A DNA stretch of 64,000 bases from Mesostigma viride (GCA_009746045.1 RPFO01002105.1:22636-86635), one strand, 5' to 3'. Positions 41,857-51,462 are shown, counted from the stretch's first letter. Made by a program: numbers and translations. The notes: generated by a model from the sequence alone, not told the origin.

Positions 41857-42133
41857 TCTGTCCGTTTTGTCCGCCGCCGGACTGAGTGTTGGACGCGCCC
41901 TGGGAAGCGCTCTGATTGGCGGCGGATGACTCGGCCTTCTTCTTTATGTCCGGCAGCAGGGCCTGGATAAGGAAGTAGACCCCCGTGATCAATATGGACA
42001 CGTCGATTTTCGGTACGGCTTTGTACGCGCACGAAAAGACGATGACCGCCTTGAATAGCGCCGGCTCGATGGGGTAGTCTTCCAGAAGCACGAAGGGGAT
42101 AAGCTGGGAAAAAATGGCCGAGAATGCTGTCAT
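41816..42133 (-). CDS. Small protein with hydrophobic segments
   Basis: About 105 residues from ATG 42133; an upstream GTG is less likely. Two hydrophobic stretches (AIFSQLIPFVLL and VSILITGVYFLIQALL) suggest a membrane protein, with a Ser/Gln/Asn-rich C-terminal tail. Its end overlaps the F-box gene start by 41 bp. Function unknown. Confidence 0.5.
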   Translation of the reverse strand: MTAFSAIFSQLIPFVLLEDYPIEPALFKAVIVFSCAYKAVPKIDVSILITGVYFLIQALLPDIKKKAESSAANQSASQGASNTQSGGGQNGQNGNVRRLATRSFR

Positions 42134-42312
42134 GGAGTCTTGCACCAGCAGGCCGTTCCTTTCAACTTATACTATACACTCTTTGCTTTTTTTTCCGCCC
42201 CGCGTGTCCTTCCCTGTGCAGACAGGAGGGCGCGCGTGGACTGCTCATCCCTCTACAAGCCAGGTGCGACTAGGGGGCTGGGATTTTCTGTGACGTGTGT
42301 GTGGTGTTGCTC

Positions 42313-42858
42313 ATGGACATAGAGGCGCTTTTGGATGGTCTGCCCACGTACGACTGCGGCCTTTTGGATGATGTTAGCAAGGCCCTGGAGATTCTAGTTG
42401 ATCCCCGCATGACGGGGTGGGTGAATGTGGGCGAGGCGCCCCATGAAAAGCCTCCGAGCGCGGTCATCGAGTTCGAGATCGCGTCCACCTTCGTGGTAAA
42501 CAACATCGGGGTGTTGGAGATCGATGCGCGCTCCGGGAAGTACGTCCACACCGTGTCGAAGCTGCCGTACAGCGACATCATTCGAGACATTAAGGGGGAC
42601 GTCGACATCCGAGTCATGCTGGGAAATGGTGGGGAATGCGACCCCGAGGGGCTGACCGTCGTCAACTGTCTCGGGCAGTACGCAGACAAACACATCCGGG
42701 TCTACCTGGACCCCGAACACCTCCCGCAGACATTCTACATCAAGTACACGTGCTACCTGTTGCGGGAAGACGTCCGCAAGTCTGTGCTAGCGGCGCCCGA
42801 AGTGTTCACCCGCACGCACATGTACAAGGACGGGGTGATTGTGAGAGACACGCCATGA
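42313..42858 (+). CDS. Hypothetical protein, about 181 residues
   Basis: ATG 42313 (MDIEALLDGL) is chosen over upstream TTG/GTG codons. The protein is acidic and probably mixed alpha/beta, with KYVHTVSKLPYSDIIRDIKG in the middle and FYIKYTCYLLREDVRKS towards the end. Frame intact. Not recognised. Confidence 0.55.
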   Translation: MDIEALLDGLPTYDCGLLDDVSKALEILVDPRMTGWVNVGEAPHEKPPSAVIEFEIASTFVVNNIGVLEIDARSGKYVHTVSKLPYSDIIRDIKGDVDIRVMLGNGGECDPEGLTVVNCLGQYADKHIRVYLDPEHLPQTFYIKYTCYLLREDVRKSVLAAPEVFTRTHMYKDGVIVRDTP

Positions 42859-42939
42859 ATGGAATTTCAAATAAGCTTTATGATCAGTTAATAAAACTCG
42901 TTATGGATGCAAGGACCTGGTCTACACGTCTTAAGCCTT

Positions 42940-43740
42940 CTACTCCAATCTCCTGCTCTGTGCGGGCCGCTTGTGGGCCTCCTCTACAAACTCGCGCACG
43001 GCCTCCTCCATCATCGCGCGCTGGGCGGGCACGTCCTCGTACCAGTTCACGGCCCTGACGGCCCCGTCCACGAACCGCTCCGTCTTGGGGATCTCCTTCC
43101 CCGGGAACGCGGCCCGGAACTTCTGGGCCATCTTGCGGCCAATCAGGCCGGCCTCCTTCACGTCCAAGTGGTACCCCATCTCCCTGGCCACCGCAGTGAT
43201 CTCCAGGGTCTTGCGGGGGGGGGCCTCCGCCTGCTGCTGCTGACCCTCACCTGCAGGCCTGCCCCCCACCAGGTCAGTGTACAGGATGTCGTTCGCCTTG
43301 TCCCGCAGAAACAGCCGGTCGCGATCGGACATGCGCAGGGAGCTGTCCATCAGCAGCTTCTGCTGGGCCGCCACCGCGGTGAGCAGACGGATGCGTCCCT
43401 CCTCGATCACGGCCTTCAGCTCCAGCTCGGCCTTCACCAGCCGGATGCGGGTCTCCGCCATCTTGGCCGCCGTCTCCAGCTCCCCCGCCTTGTTGTTGTC
43501 GCCCGAGGGCCCTGCCGGCGCCGTCTCCATGTACACCGTCGTCTTCGTCCCGTTGGCCAGGTCGTACATGTCGCGGGCCACCCCGATCATCGTGGGGTCC
43601 CCGCGCATCAGGCGGTCCACCCAGTCCCCCGCCAGGATGGCGAACTCGTCGCTGATCCACGCGGCCAGCTTGTTGACCAGCTTGAGGTGGATCCACGTGC
43701 CGCGGTCCTCGTTGAGCCCCCGGTCACCGAGTCCACGATC
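42940..43740 (-). pseudogene. KilA-N domain protein, 3' part
   Basis: The sequence opens with the second half of a KilA-N domain (DRGTWIHLKLVNKLAAWIS) and has no first half in frame; upstream codons overlap the opposite gene and do not look like protein. A coiled-coil region and a C-terminal domain (ITAVAREMGYHL... VNWYEDVPAQRAMMEEAVREF) follow, as in other viral KilA-N proteins. A matching first half lies 1 kb away at 44762-45073 on the same strand, so this appears to be one gene broken by the cassette between them. Confidence 0.65.
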
Positions 43741-43771
43741 TTGGGGGCGGGCCTGCGCGCACCACAGCAGG

Positions 43772-43780
43772 TATATAAAG
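43772..43780 (+). promoter_or_regulatory. TATA box of the KilA-N/nuclease gene
   Basis: TATATAAAG lies 77 bp before the ATG at 43849 and only 21 bp before an in-frame ATG at 43801. With initiation about 25-30 bp past the box, the ATG at 43849 is the better start. Confidence 0.5.
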
Positions 43781-43848
43781 TTCAGGGTGAGCACAGATAG
43801 ATGCATTCTCACGAGCGAAGGTACAACCACTCCAAACACGCGGACAAG

Positions 43849-44481
43849 ATGGACGCCGACTTCGAACTTGCCCGAGAGGACAGTCTGCACTGGCTGTACC
43901 GAAAGAAAGGGGACGTGTACGGTCGAGAGATCCGCGTGAGAAAGACCGACGGCAAGGTTCACGGCACCGATCTTGTCAAGTCCATGTCTGGCGGACTGAA
44001 GCGATTTGATAACTTTCTGCAAAGTGTGCGATTAAGTGTGGACAGCTCCGCTGTACCAGGAAACGAGACGGTGACGAATGGTCTGAACGAGCTACGAGGG
44101 ACGTGGCTCGACGCGGACACCGTGGACAAAGCCAAAAAGTGGGCCGCTAAGCCAACAAACATTCAAATCGAGCACGCCGTCCAAGAACGTCTGGCAAGAG
44201 ACACGAAAGGGGCAGAACGTGAAGTGAAATGCCCCGCGGGGGTTGTGGACTTGGTGAGACACTCCCCTCCCGTGATCGTGGAGGTGAAGGAGCTGAAGGG
44301 ATGGAAAGAAGGGATCGGCCAGCTGATGGTCTACGGTCAGTACTTTCCGGGTTACGAGCAGCGCCTGCACCTATTCAGGACGTCAAAGATGAACTGGAGG
44401 ATGATGGACATCATTGAAGAATCATGCAACAAGAACGGAATCGATTTGATCTTAGATGAGGAGTTCTATGATGATGTCTAA
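43849..44481 (+). CDS. KilA-N domain fused to PD-(D/E)XK-like nuclease
   Basis: The N-terminal half (210 residues in all) is a KilA-N DNA-binding domain: REIRVRKTDGKVHGTDLVK, LKRFDNFLQS, LNELRGTWLDADTVDKAKKWA. The C-terminal half has a restriction-type nuclease pattern: CPAGVVDLVR, VIVEVKELKGWKEGIGQLMVYG, where D and E-x-K are the expected metal-binding residues and the following Q-x-x-x-Y is a common extra motif. The gene is intact and sits, in opposite orientation, within what looks like another KilA-N gene. A role as a homing-type nuclease or in cutting host DNA is inference. Confidence 0.65.
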   Translation: MDADFELAREDSLHWLYRKKGDVYGREIRVRKTDGKVHGTDLVKSMSGGLKRFDNFLQSVRLSVDSSAVPGNETVTNGLNELRGTWLDADTVDKAKKWAAKPTNIQIEHAVQERLARDTKGAEREVKCPAGVVDLVRHSPPVIVEVKELKGWKEGIGQLMVYGQYFPGYEQRLHLFRTSKMNWRMMDIIEESCNKNGIDLILDEEFYDDV

Positions 44482-44542
44482 TTTATTTGTAACGAATTCT
44501 AATAAACATTGTAAGGACACCCTCAGGCATCTCCTCACTTTT

Positions 44543-44766
44543 GAGGACACCCCCCCTAAGGACCCCAGACGTCTCCACAAAAGTGTGGACACCCCCCCTA
44601 AGGACCCCAGACGTCTCCACAAAAGTGTGGACACCCCCCTAAGGACCCCAGACGTCTCCACAAAAGTGTGGACACCCCCCTAAGGACCCCAGACGTCTCC
44701 ACAAAAGTGTGGACACCCCCCTAAGGACCCCAGACGTCTCCACAAAAGTGTGGACACCCCCCTAAG
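44543..44766. repeat. 41/42-bp minisatellite with hairpin units
   Basis: About five copies of a unit containing AGACGTCTCC start at 44567, 44609, 44650, 44691 and 44732. Each unit contains the short palindrome AGACGTCT and the inverted pair CCACA-AAAG-TGTGG, which can form a hairpin, followed by a C-run. The repeat begins after the KilA-N/nuclease gene and ends at the break of the KilA-N 5' half. Confidence 0.85.
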
Positions 44767-45073
44767 CACATATACACACTTGCCTGTCAAGGTCTCCTTC
44801 CGTAACCGCTGTCGGAGTGATGTGCTTTTTTAGCAACTCGACGTATTCCGAGTTCCCGCCTCTGAAAAAACTGTCGAAGCGCTTGGTCCCGTTGGAGCCG
44901 GCCTTGGTGAGGTCGGGGCCGTGGACCATCGTGTCCGCCTTCCGCACGCGGATCTCGGTGTCTGCGTCCACCTTCATCTCAGGGATGGGCCTCAGCGTGT
45001 ACACCCAGAACTTGTCGGTCTCCCGCTTGAAAGTGAACAGCACGCTGACGGTCGGTGCCTGGGTAGCGGCCAT
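44762..45073 (-). pseudogene. KilA-N domain protein, 5' part
   Basis: ATG 45073 starts a protein with a good first half of a KilA-N domain (EIRVRKADTMVHGPDLTK, then TKRFDSFFRG). It is very like the same part of the KilA-N/nuclease gene at 43849. It ends abruptly in the minisatellite at a TAG (44762) after DRQVCICA. The expected second half (G-T-W-I-H) is at 43740-42940 on the same strand. Confidence 0.65.
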
Positions 45074-45552
45074 TTTTTTGGCTGAGTGAGACTGTCGTCG
45101 GTCGGGGGCTGGTCGTCCGCCGGGTGTGGTGTGATAGTCACGGCAAAAGCCCTTATCGTTCGTCAAGTTGACCGTCGGTCGGGTCTTGGTCGTCGGTCGT
45201 GTGTTGGTCGTCTGTCGGATGTGGGCCGCCTGTCGGCTGTTGCCCGCCCGCCAGCGCGTGGTCGTCGGTTAGGTCAAGGACTTGGTTTGTGAGTTGGTTG
45301 GGGATGGGCAGCCCTGCCATGGTCTTTATTTCCAAAATCTGGCGCGCCGCGCCGTTTTTTTTCGTCAGAGATCTCCCGAGATCTCAGCAGATCTCAGACG
45401 AGATCTCGAGGATTTCGTGATCTCATCAGAATCTCGAAGGGGTACGTTACGGCGCGGACAGTGCCGTATGGCTGATGTCATCGATTTCGACCAGAAGAGC
45501 ATAAATATGTGAGCTTCAAGGTAGGCACCATGCATGGAAGGCCCCCCCAACT
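45074..45552. other. Intergenic spacer with short repeats
   Basis: No gene is evident. It contains GTCGGTCG/GTCTGTCG-type imperfect repeats (about 45168-45275) and a cluster of AGATCTC words (about 45367-45440). It separates the divergent KilA-N half gene and the D5 helicase gene, so promoters for both are expected here. ATAAATATG at about 45501 is a TATA-like candidate for the D5 gene. Confidence 0.4.
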
Positions 45553-45577
45553 GTGTCCATAGTCCGACCATGGAGCC

Positions 45578-45745
45578 CAGCGGACGGGTCACGCCCAGCG
45601 GACGGGTCACCCAGCGGACGAGGTACACCCAGCGGACGGGTTACGGCCAGCGGACGAGGTACACCCAGCGGACGGGTCACGGCCAGCGGACGAGGAACAC
45701 CCAGCGGACGAGGCGTACCCGGCGGGCAAGGGGCGGCCAGCAGGC
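45578..45745. repeat. 18-bp GC-rich tandem repeat upstream of the D5 gene
   Basis: CCAGCGGACGGGTCAC and CCAGCGGACGAGGTACAC alternate with a period of about 18 bp for eight to nine copies. The frame across it reads as Ser-Gly-Arg-Gly-Thr-Pro repeats, but this may not be translated. It lies between the possible promoter and the ATG at 45790. Confidence 0.75.
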
Positions 45746-45789
45746 GAGGCGTCCCCGGCGGACGAAGGCGCCGACCGACGGGGGCCGAC

Positions 45790-48059
45790 ATGGTGGATAT
45801 GATGGCCGAGGAGTCTGACGACGTGGAGGCGGGCAGCGACAACGAGGAGGAGGGCGAGGAGGTGTCCAATCTCATCGCGTCCGACGAAGAAATCGAGGAC
45901 GAGCTTCCATCCTTCTACGCCGCTGTGGACGCCGCTGGCAGGCGGGCGGGCGGGGATGCGTCGTCCGTCGGGGGGTCGGCCGCCGAAAGGAGCGGAGGAC
46001 GGCGCTCGGTGGCTCGGCTGGGCTCGGCAGGGGCGGAGGGTCGGCGCTCGGGGGCTCAGCTGGGCTCGGCAGGGGCGGGGGCTCTGTGGGAGGGGGGTCA
46101 GCGGATGGGGGAGGGTTGGGGTTTGACGCGTCCGAGTTTCGCACCCTGCTGTCCGAGGAAGGCGAGGTCGCGGCATTCGTGGAGGAGGTCAACACCTTCG
46201 GCGAGGAGAAGCTGAACGAGTTGGCCAGCATCACCCAGGTGGCGATCATCGACCACGCCTTGGGCTATATTATGGCGGATGTGTTCGGGCTGTGCCCCGC
46301 GGACGTCCCCGACCACGCGAGCGCGGCCGAACTGCAGACGGCGTGCTGGAACAACGTGATGGAAACCACCGCGTTGAACGAGATTGTGGAGAAGATGGAG
46401 CCGCGGTGCGCGCGCACAATCTCCCGCCTCATGGCCATATGGGCGAGAATGGTGGACGTCCAGGCCGGCATGGATGTCCAGGATATCATCCTGCATGCCA
46501 TCGCCGTCGTGTACAGCGCGCGCGAGTCTGTCAGCAGCATGATCGAGTCCAGGAGGCGCAGGGACGACAACTCGAAGCTCGCGCACACGATCGTGAGGCT
46601 CAGCAGCGGGGAGTGGCGGCTCAACGAGTACCAGGTGCTCCTACGGGTCCTCTCACAGCGCTGGGAGCGGGCGGGGGTGAGGAGGGGGCCAAACGGGGAG
46701 GACGGGGTGTACGAGAGGGTGATCACACCGGACGGGTACGACACCCATCACTGGGTGAAGAGCACCACCATGGCGGAGTGGGTGTCTGACCAGGTGGCAG
46801 AGTCCGACCCGACCTTGTGGCGCCTCGCCAACAGGGACGGGGGGGTGAAGGACAAGGCCATCAAGAGCTTTGTCACCGCGGCGGTCAAGGATCGCCGCGT
46901 CCGCCCGCGCGACCGCCACGTGTTCGCGTTCCGGAACGGCATCTACAGGACGGACAGGGACGAGTTCCTCTTCTACCCTGCCGACCTGGACGCCGATGTG
47001 GGTGCGTGCAGGTACTTCGACGAGGACATGCCCGCCAACCTGTTCAGCGACGAGTACAAGGGGGACTACGACACGGGCGGGTGGCAGGACATCATTTGCG
47101 AGCCGATCAACAAGATCCTGAGCGACCAGGATTACTCGCCCGATGTCAAGAAGGCGTTCTGGGCGCTGGGGGTGGGCCGGATGCTGTATGACGTCCGGGA
47201 GATCAACAACATGGAGGTCATGGTCTTCCTGAAGGGCGTCGGCGGGTCCGGCAAGTCGACCCTGGTTCGCGTGATCGAGTACATCTACGGCGAGGACGCT
47301 GGCCAGGTGTCTAACAACATCGAGGCCACCTTCGGCCTGGCGCAAGTGGCGGACAAGTACGCCGTCTTCAGCTACGAGCTGAACGACCACTTCCGGCTGG
47401 AGCTCTCCGAGTTCCTGTCGCTCACCAGCGGGGAGCGCATCACCCTGGCGCAGAAGCACAAGGGGGCCATCAGCGTCGCCTGGAAGGCGCCCTTCCTGGC
47501 GGCCGGCAACCGCCCGTTCTGGAAATCGGACAACGCCAACGCCATCTTCCGCCGCCTCGTGCCCTTCCCCTTCGACAAGAGGCCGCCCGGCCAGGACACC
47601 ACGCTCGACCAGCGGATCCAGAAGGACATCGGCACCATCCTCGTGAAGGCCAACCGGGCCTACCGCTCCTTCTGCGCCAAGCTGGGCTCCAGGGAGGTCC
47701 ACGCGATCCTCCCCCTGGAGTTCACCCTGTGGCGCAGTACTGCCCAGGAGTCCGGCAGCGCCCTCGAGTCCTTCTTCGCGACCGTGTCCTCCCTGGTGCT
47801 GAACGAGGAGGCGTACTGCCCGTGGGAGGTGTTCACGAGGAAGTTCCAGGAGTGGCTGAGGATGCGCGACGCCCGTGCGAGGGTCGTCCTTGACGACGAC
47901 TACTACAGGCACGTCTTCTCCCAGCGCGGCATCCGCGTGAACTTCGGGGATAAGGAGTTCAAGTTCTACCCGCGCAACTCCATCCGCCGCAGGAGGGCCT
48001 TCTACGTGTACGGCGTGGACTTCGAGGAGGAGGAGGATGTCGCCCGCGCCGATGTCTGA
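45790..48059 (+). CDS. D5-like primase-helicase (SF3 helicase), one frameshift in N-terminal linker
   Basis: This is the replicative helicase of large DNA viruses. An acidic N-terminus (ATG 45790: MVDMMAEESDDVEAG) leads to a Gly/Ser linker, where a frame change occurs in the G-runs at about 46080-46125. The remaining 650 residues are intact: a D5 N-terminal type region (VFAFRNGIYRTDRDEFLFYP), Walker A GVGGSGKST (about 47239-47265), Walker B region VFSYELND, sensor and arginine finger segment FLAAGNRPFWKSD...FRRLVPFPF, and a C-terminal winged-helix-like part. The primase domain that many giant viruses fuse to this protein is absent; a separate primase gene lies at 55810. Confidence 0.9.
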
Positions 48060-48277
48060 AAGCCTTAGGGTGGCTGTCACCGTGGCTAAGGCACCCCTCG
48101 ATAGCCAGCCCTCGATGCATGTAGTGCATTCCCAGTATGTAGCAGATGCCCTGTAGTTGGACGCGAGCTGCGTGTTCCGCTCGCCTTGACAGCACAAATT
48201 GTGCGTAAAATGCCCTTTATAATAAAGCAACTCCTTTATTGATAATAAAGTTTGTATGAGTATTGGTAGCACACAAA
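48060..48277. other. Short spacer after the D5 gene
   Basis: An AT-rich stretch follows the D5 stop codon. AATAAAGC near 48221 and AATAAAG near 48244 are possible 3'-end signals. No gene seen. Confidence 0.4.
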
Positions 48278-48508
48278 ATGACCTCTTTGATGTTGGCCCA
48301 TCCCCATTGGATGTCCGCCCCGCGGCCTATCCCAACTAGGCCTCCCATTGGCCGCGGGGGCGCCCCCATCCGTTCCTTGTCCCCCGTGCTGGCCGTCCTG
48401 GACGAGCTGGGTATAAATGTGAGATTGTACAATGAGGAGGTGGTAGGCGAGCTTCTGCTGGGTCTCGTCATTTTGTGGCTTGTCCAGTCTGTCCGTGGGC
48501 GCGGGTGA
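48278..48508 (+). CDS. Small protein with C-terminal membrane segment
   Basis: 76 residues from ATG 48278. A Pro/Arg-rich N-terminal half is followed by one hydrophobic helix (VVGELLLGLVILWLVQSV) near the C-terminus, as in a tail-anchored protein. It overlaps the end of the converging gene by 41 bp. Not recognised. Confidence 0.4.
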   Translation: MTSLMLAHPHWMSAPRPIPTRPPIGRGGAPIRSLSPVLAVLDELGINVRLYNEEVVGELLLGLVILWLVQSVRGRG

Positions 48509-48863
48509 GATTCAGGCCCACACGCCGAAGGGAATCGAACGCCCCCGGACGCTTCCTCGTCTTTGTCTCGGGCCCCCACTCGATGTACAAGCGGCAGCCG
48601 CCGATCTGCTTGACTCGAAACCCCCGCCGAAACAGTCGCTTCCCCACCTGTCGCACGATGTCGTGGGGAGAGTAGATGGGCAGCCCGAATTGATACACTG
48701 GTACGGTGTAGAAAGCGAACTGGCGTCCGTGCCGGGCGTTTGCCTCGATCACGAGCTCCGCCGCGTGCAGTAGGCGCTCCTCCACGACACGGCTGCCGCG
48801 CTCGGCCTCTTTCGATATCGAGTACGCGCGTTTCGCGGTCACTGTCGGCTTTGAATGGAACAT
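48468..48863 (-). CDS. DUF5759-type giant virus protein
   Basis: I chose ATG 48863 (MFHSKPT). The core FAFYTVPVYQFGLPIYSPHDI, then GKRLFRRGFRVKQIGGCRLYIEWG, matches a short family present in most giant viruses in which a V-P ... G-x-P-x-Y motif precedes a G-F-x-V ... L-Y-I-x-W strand. About 131 residues. Function unknown. Its start overlaps the divergent gene at 48855 by 9 bp. Confidence 0.65.
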   Translation of the reverse strand: MFHSKPTVTAKRAYSISKEAERGSRVVEERLLHAAELVIEANARHGRQFAFYTVPVYQFGLPIYSPHDIVRQVGKRLFRRGFRVKQIGGCRLYIEWGPETKTRKRPGAFDSLRRVGLNLTRAHGQTGQATK

Positions 48864-49376
48864 CCTGATATAGACATGGACGATAACAATGGGGTCCAGC
48901 CGGGCGGGTCCAATGCGATCATCATCCCCCGCGCCTCCAATGACACCGTGCACGTGCACACCATGGCGGAAAACTGGAGCTTCCAGGCCATCGGGAAGTT
49001 GCTGGGGGGCCAACCGTCACTCTATGACATCCTGAAGCCCCTCAATTCCTCCACGCGTCTTTCTGTGGGCGTGTACTACGCGCATCCGGAGCACGGTCAC
49101 AACCAGACCGCGTCCAAGATTATCGGCCACCCCATTCACGGGGACGTGTTGCTCATAAAGACATACGATGACGGAGAGTCGCCCACCAAGGTCAGGTGCA
49201 TCACCGAGTACGATCTGGGGGTGGCGGTGCGGTCGCCCAAGGACTTGTGGCTGCCCGTGCTGTGCGCGGAGACCCAAGAGGGGCGAGCCGCCCCCGCGCC
49301 CACGTGCAGGAGGTGTGGGAGGCCTTACTCTAGCACCGTCTCCAGGGAAGACGTGTGTGCGTGCACTTTTCCGTAG
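48855..49376 (+). CDS. Hypothetical protein with C-terminal Cys cluster
   Basis: 173 residues starting at ATG 48855. It has a soluble body (SFQAIGKLLGGQPSLYDIL) and a small Cys cluster at the end (TCRRCGRPYSS...VCAC), which could bind zinc. Frame intact. No family recognised. Confidence 0.55.
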   Translation: MEHPDIDMDDNNGVQPGGSNAIIIPRASNDTVHVHTMAENWSFQAIGKLLGGQPSLYDILKPLNSSTRLSVGVYYAHPEHGHNQTASKIIGHPIHGDVLLIKTYDDGESPTKVRCITEYDLGVAVRSPKDLWLPVLCAETQEGRAAPAPTCRRCGRPYSSTVSREDVCACTFP

Positions 49377-49397
49377 CGAGCCAAAAATTTATTTATC

Positions 49398-49658
49398 ATG
49401 TATCAATACAATACAGTGGCGATGATGCTGTCAATGCAACCACCCAATGCAAAGGACGCGCGGCGCCAGCAGGAACAGCAGTCCGGGGGGGTGTCCCCCA
49501 TGACCATCGCCGCCCTCGTGGCGATCGCGGTCGGGGCGTATTTCATCTGGCGCCGCTCGTCCAACTCGAATGGCGTGCTGTACACGATCCCTGCCGGGCG
49601 CGGCCCGCCAGGGGAGATGGCGGCCTATGGCGCGGGCGAAGGCATGCTGATTGGCTAA
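49398..49658 (+). CDS. Small single-pass membrane protein
   Basis: 86 residues. A hydrophilic Gln-rich N-terminus is followed by one clear membrane helix (MTIAALVAIAVGAYFIW) and a Gly-rich tail. Small proteins of this type are common in giant virus inner membranes. Its TAA overlaps the end of the converging gene by 4 bp. Confidence 0.5.
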   Translation: MYQYNTVAMMLSMQPPNAKDARRQQEQQSGGVSPMTIAALVAIAVGAYFIWRRSSNSNGVLYTIPAGRGPPGEMAAYGAGEGMLIG

Positions 49659-50293
49659 GGCGGGGCGGCGGCCTCCTCCACCGCCACCTCGGTTTCGACG
49701 GCCACGTCCTCTTGGATGTCCCCTTGCACGCCTTGCTCGCCCGCCTCCTTGGCGTCCTGGATGCGCTTGTCGTTGAAGGCCTTCACCTTCTCTCTCTGCG
49801 AGTGGTAGCCGCCCATGATCTTGTTCAGACGCTCGTCCGAGTACTTGTGCTGGATCTCCCCCCGGAGCTCGTCCGGCAGGGGCAGCACCAGCCAATTGTA
49901 CATGCTCACCACGAATATGTCAAAGCGGGGGTCCGCGCCCATCAGCTGGTCCGCGTGCTCGCCCGCCTTCTCCACCGTCTCGAACACGCCGCGGATCTTC
50001 AGCGCCATGTGGTTGCTCTGGGGGGGCACGACGACGCTCACCACCGCGTAACACTGCCCCGGGACGTGCAGGTGGGGGGGTCGGGGCTCGCCTCCTGCGT
50101 CTTGCGAACCTCGGCCGGGGGGTGGACACGGGCACGGGGGGTCGACGCTTGTGGCCGCCTGCGGTTGCGGCGGCGGCGGGCCGTCCGCGAAATCGGGCAT
50201 CTGCCCGGAGGACTGGAACCGCTCGTGCTCCTCCTGGGTCAGCACGATGGGGGCGCCGACGCTCATGTTCATGAACTTGCCCTTGCCCTCCAT
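49655..50293 (-). CDS. DUF5832-type giant virus protein
   Basis: 212 residues from ATG 50293. After a Pro-rich linker the core has a strand YAVVSVVVP, a helix (FETVEKAGEHADQLM) and IFVVSMYNWLVLPL, then YSDERLNKIMGGYHSQREKVKAFNDKRI. This matches the pattern of a family found in marseilleviruses and other giant viruses, in which a virion protein role has been suggested. The tail is acidic. Confidence 0.6.
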   Translation of the reverse strand: MEGKGKFMNMSVGAPIVLTQEEHERFQSSGQMPDFADGPPPPQPQAATSVDPPCPCPPPGRGSQDAGGEPRPPHLHVPGQCYAVVSVVVPPQSNHMALKIRGVFETVEKAGEHADQLMGADPRFDIFVVSMYNWLVLPLPDELRGEIQHKYSDERLNKIMGGYHSQREKVKAFNDKRIQDAKEAGEQGVQGDIQEDVAVETEVAVEEAAAPP

Positions 50294-50381
50294 CCTCGCC
50301 CGGTGCCTTACCTTGTGCGAGAAAAACTATTTGCGCGTGTAAGCGAATCCGCCTGCCCTCCCGTACCGTCTCCTGTCCCTC

Positions 50382-51410
50382 CTAGGCAAAGGGTTCGGGG
50401 CACATGATGCCGTAGACCTTCTTCATGCGGTCCCTGTACAATTTCACGAACGCGTCACCGGGGGTCAGGCGATTGCGCCACCACTCCTCCGCGACCACGT
50501 TCGCGACGATGTCGTCGTCCTCCTTCAGCGGCAACGCGTTCAACAGCCAGAACAGGAAGTCCCACGCAGGGTCCGTCAGGATGTTGCGAGACACCCGGCA
50601 GGTGAGGAGCGACTTGGTCGACTCGTACGGCTGCACGCTGAACCATAGGGCGAACACGGGCTTCTCGTGCCCGGATATCGCGAACCTCAGGCTGGCGGTG
50701 TACGGCAGGTGGAACTCGTTGTCGACCGAGATCGTGAGGGACCCTTTCGCGGGCGGCGGCGACGCCCTGCCCTCGTCAGGCATGAGGCCGAGGAGCAGGC
50801 GTCCCACGAGATCGGCGGTCACCGGATAGCTGTACACGCTCCTCCCGGTGAGAAGGCCCCCGGACCCGTCCGTCTCGGTCTTCACGTCGGTGCTCTTGTC
50901 GTCCACGATTTTCACCTTGTGGACGTGCGGGAGATGCACGTGGTCCAGTAGGTTCTCCATCACGATCATCGGATGCGCGCCGATGGACGAGGAGTACGAA
51001 AACGTACGGTATCCGTCGTCGGAGAACTCGGGCATGGTCGGCGGGGATGACTCGCCGTCGCCGATGCCGGTGTTCACCCAGACCAGGTCCGTGTCCTCCT
51101 TCGCGTCCAGGTAGTTGTCTCCGTTGTTATGCTTGCCCCAGTACATCCCGTGGTACGCGCAACGGACGCGGCCGTCATCCACCCTGCAGTTGTGAGATAA
51201 CCTAGCCCCGCGGTGTGGACACGCGTTCCTGACCGCTAGCGTTTCGTCCCTCTGTCGGTGGTTGTAGAGGAGGATCTCCTCGTTGTATATCTTCGTCACC
51301 TTCGGCTCTCCCGGCTTGCGGCCCACGCACACCCACTTGTCGGGGTGCTCGTTCGATGCGGACGGTCTGCGTCTCGTCACGACCGCGCAAGTGTGCAATG
51401 CCCCCGCCAT
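50382..51410 (-). CDS. Rieske-type non-heme iron oxygenase
   Basis: An oxygenase that uses a Rieske [2Fe-2S] cluster to feed electrons to a mononuclear iron. Cluster ligands are C-P-H (in NACPHRGARLS) and C-A-Y-H (in VRCAYHGMYWG). The iron site fits NLLDHVHLPHVH, with D and two H. The 342-residue length and layout match pheophorbide a oxygenase and choline monooxygenase-like enzymes of algae and cyanobacteria, but without the C-terminal membrane helices of plant PAO. The substrate cannot be told from sequence. It could have come from the host and may alter pigment or lipid chemistry during infection. Confidence 0.8.
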   Translation of the reverse strand: MAGALHTCAVVTRRRPSASNEHPDKWVCVGRKPGEPKVTKIYNEEILLYNHRQRDETLAVRNACPHRGARLSHNCRVDDGRVRCAYHGMYWGKHNNGDNYLDAKEDTDLVWVNTGIGDGESSPPTMPEFSDDGYRTFSYSSSIGAHPMIVMENLLDHVHLPHVHKVKIVDDKSTDVKTETDGSGGLLTGRSVYSYPVTADLVGRLLLGLMPDEGRASPPPAKGSLTISVDNEFHLPYTASLRFAISGHEKPVFALWFSVQPYESTKSLLTCRVSRNILTDPAWDFLFWLLNALPLKEDDDIVANVVAEEWWRNRLTPGDAFVKLYRDRMKKVYGIMCPEPFA

Positions 51411-51462
51411 GTCTTTCTACGCGGAAAGAAATTGTAGGTGTCCGTGTAAGCGATGGCCGACG

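Noticed and set aside
44543-44766. CRISPR array
   Set aside because: Units are repeated entire, with no unique spacers and no cas genes; it is a minisatellite.
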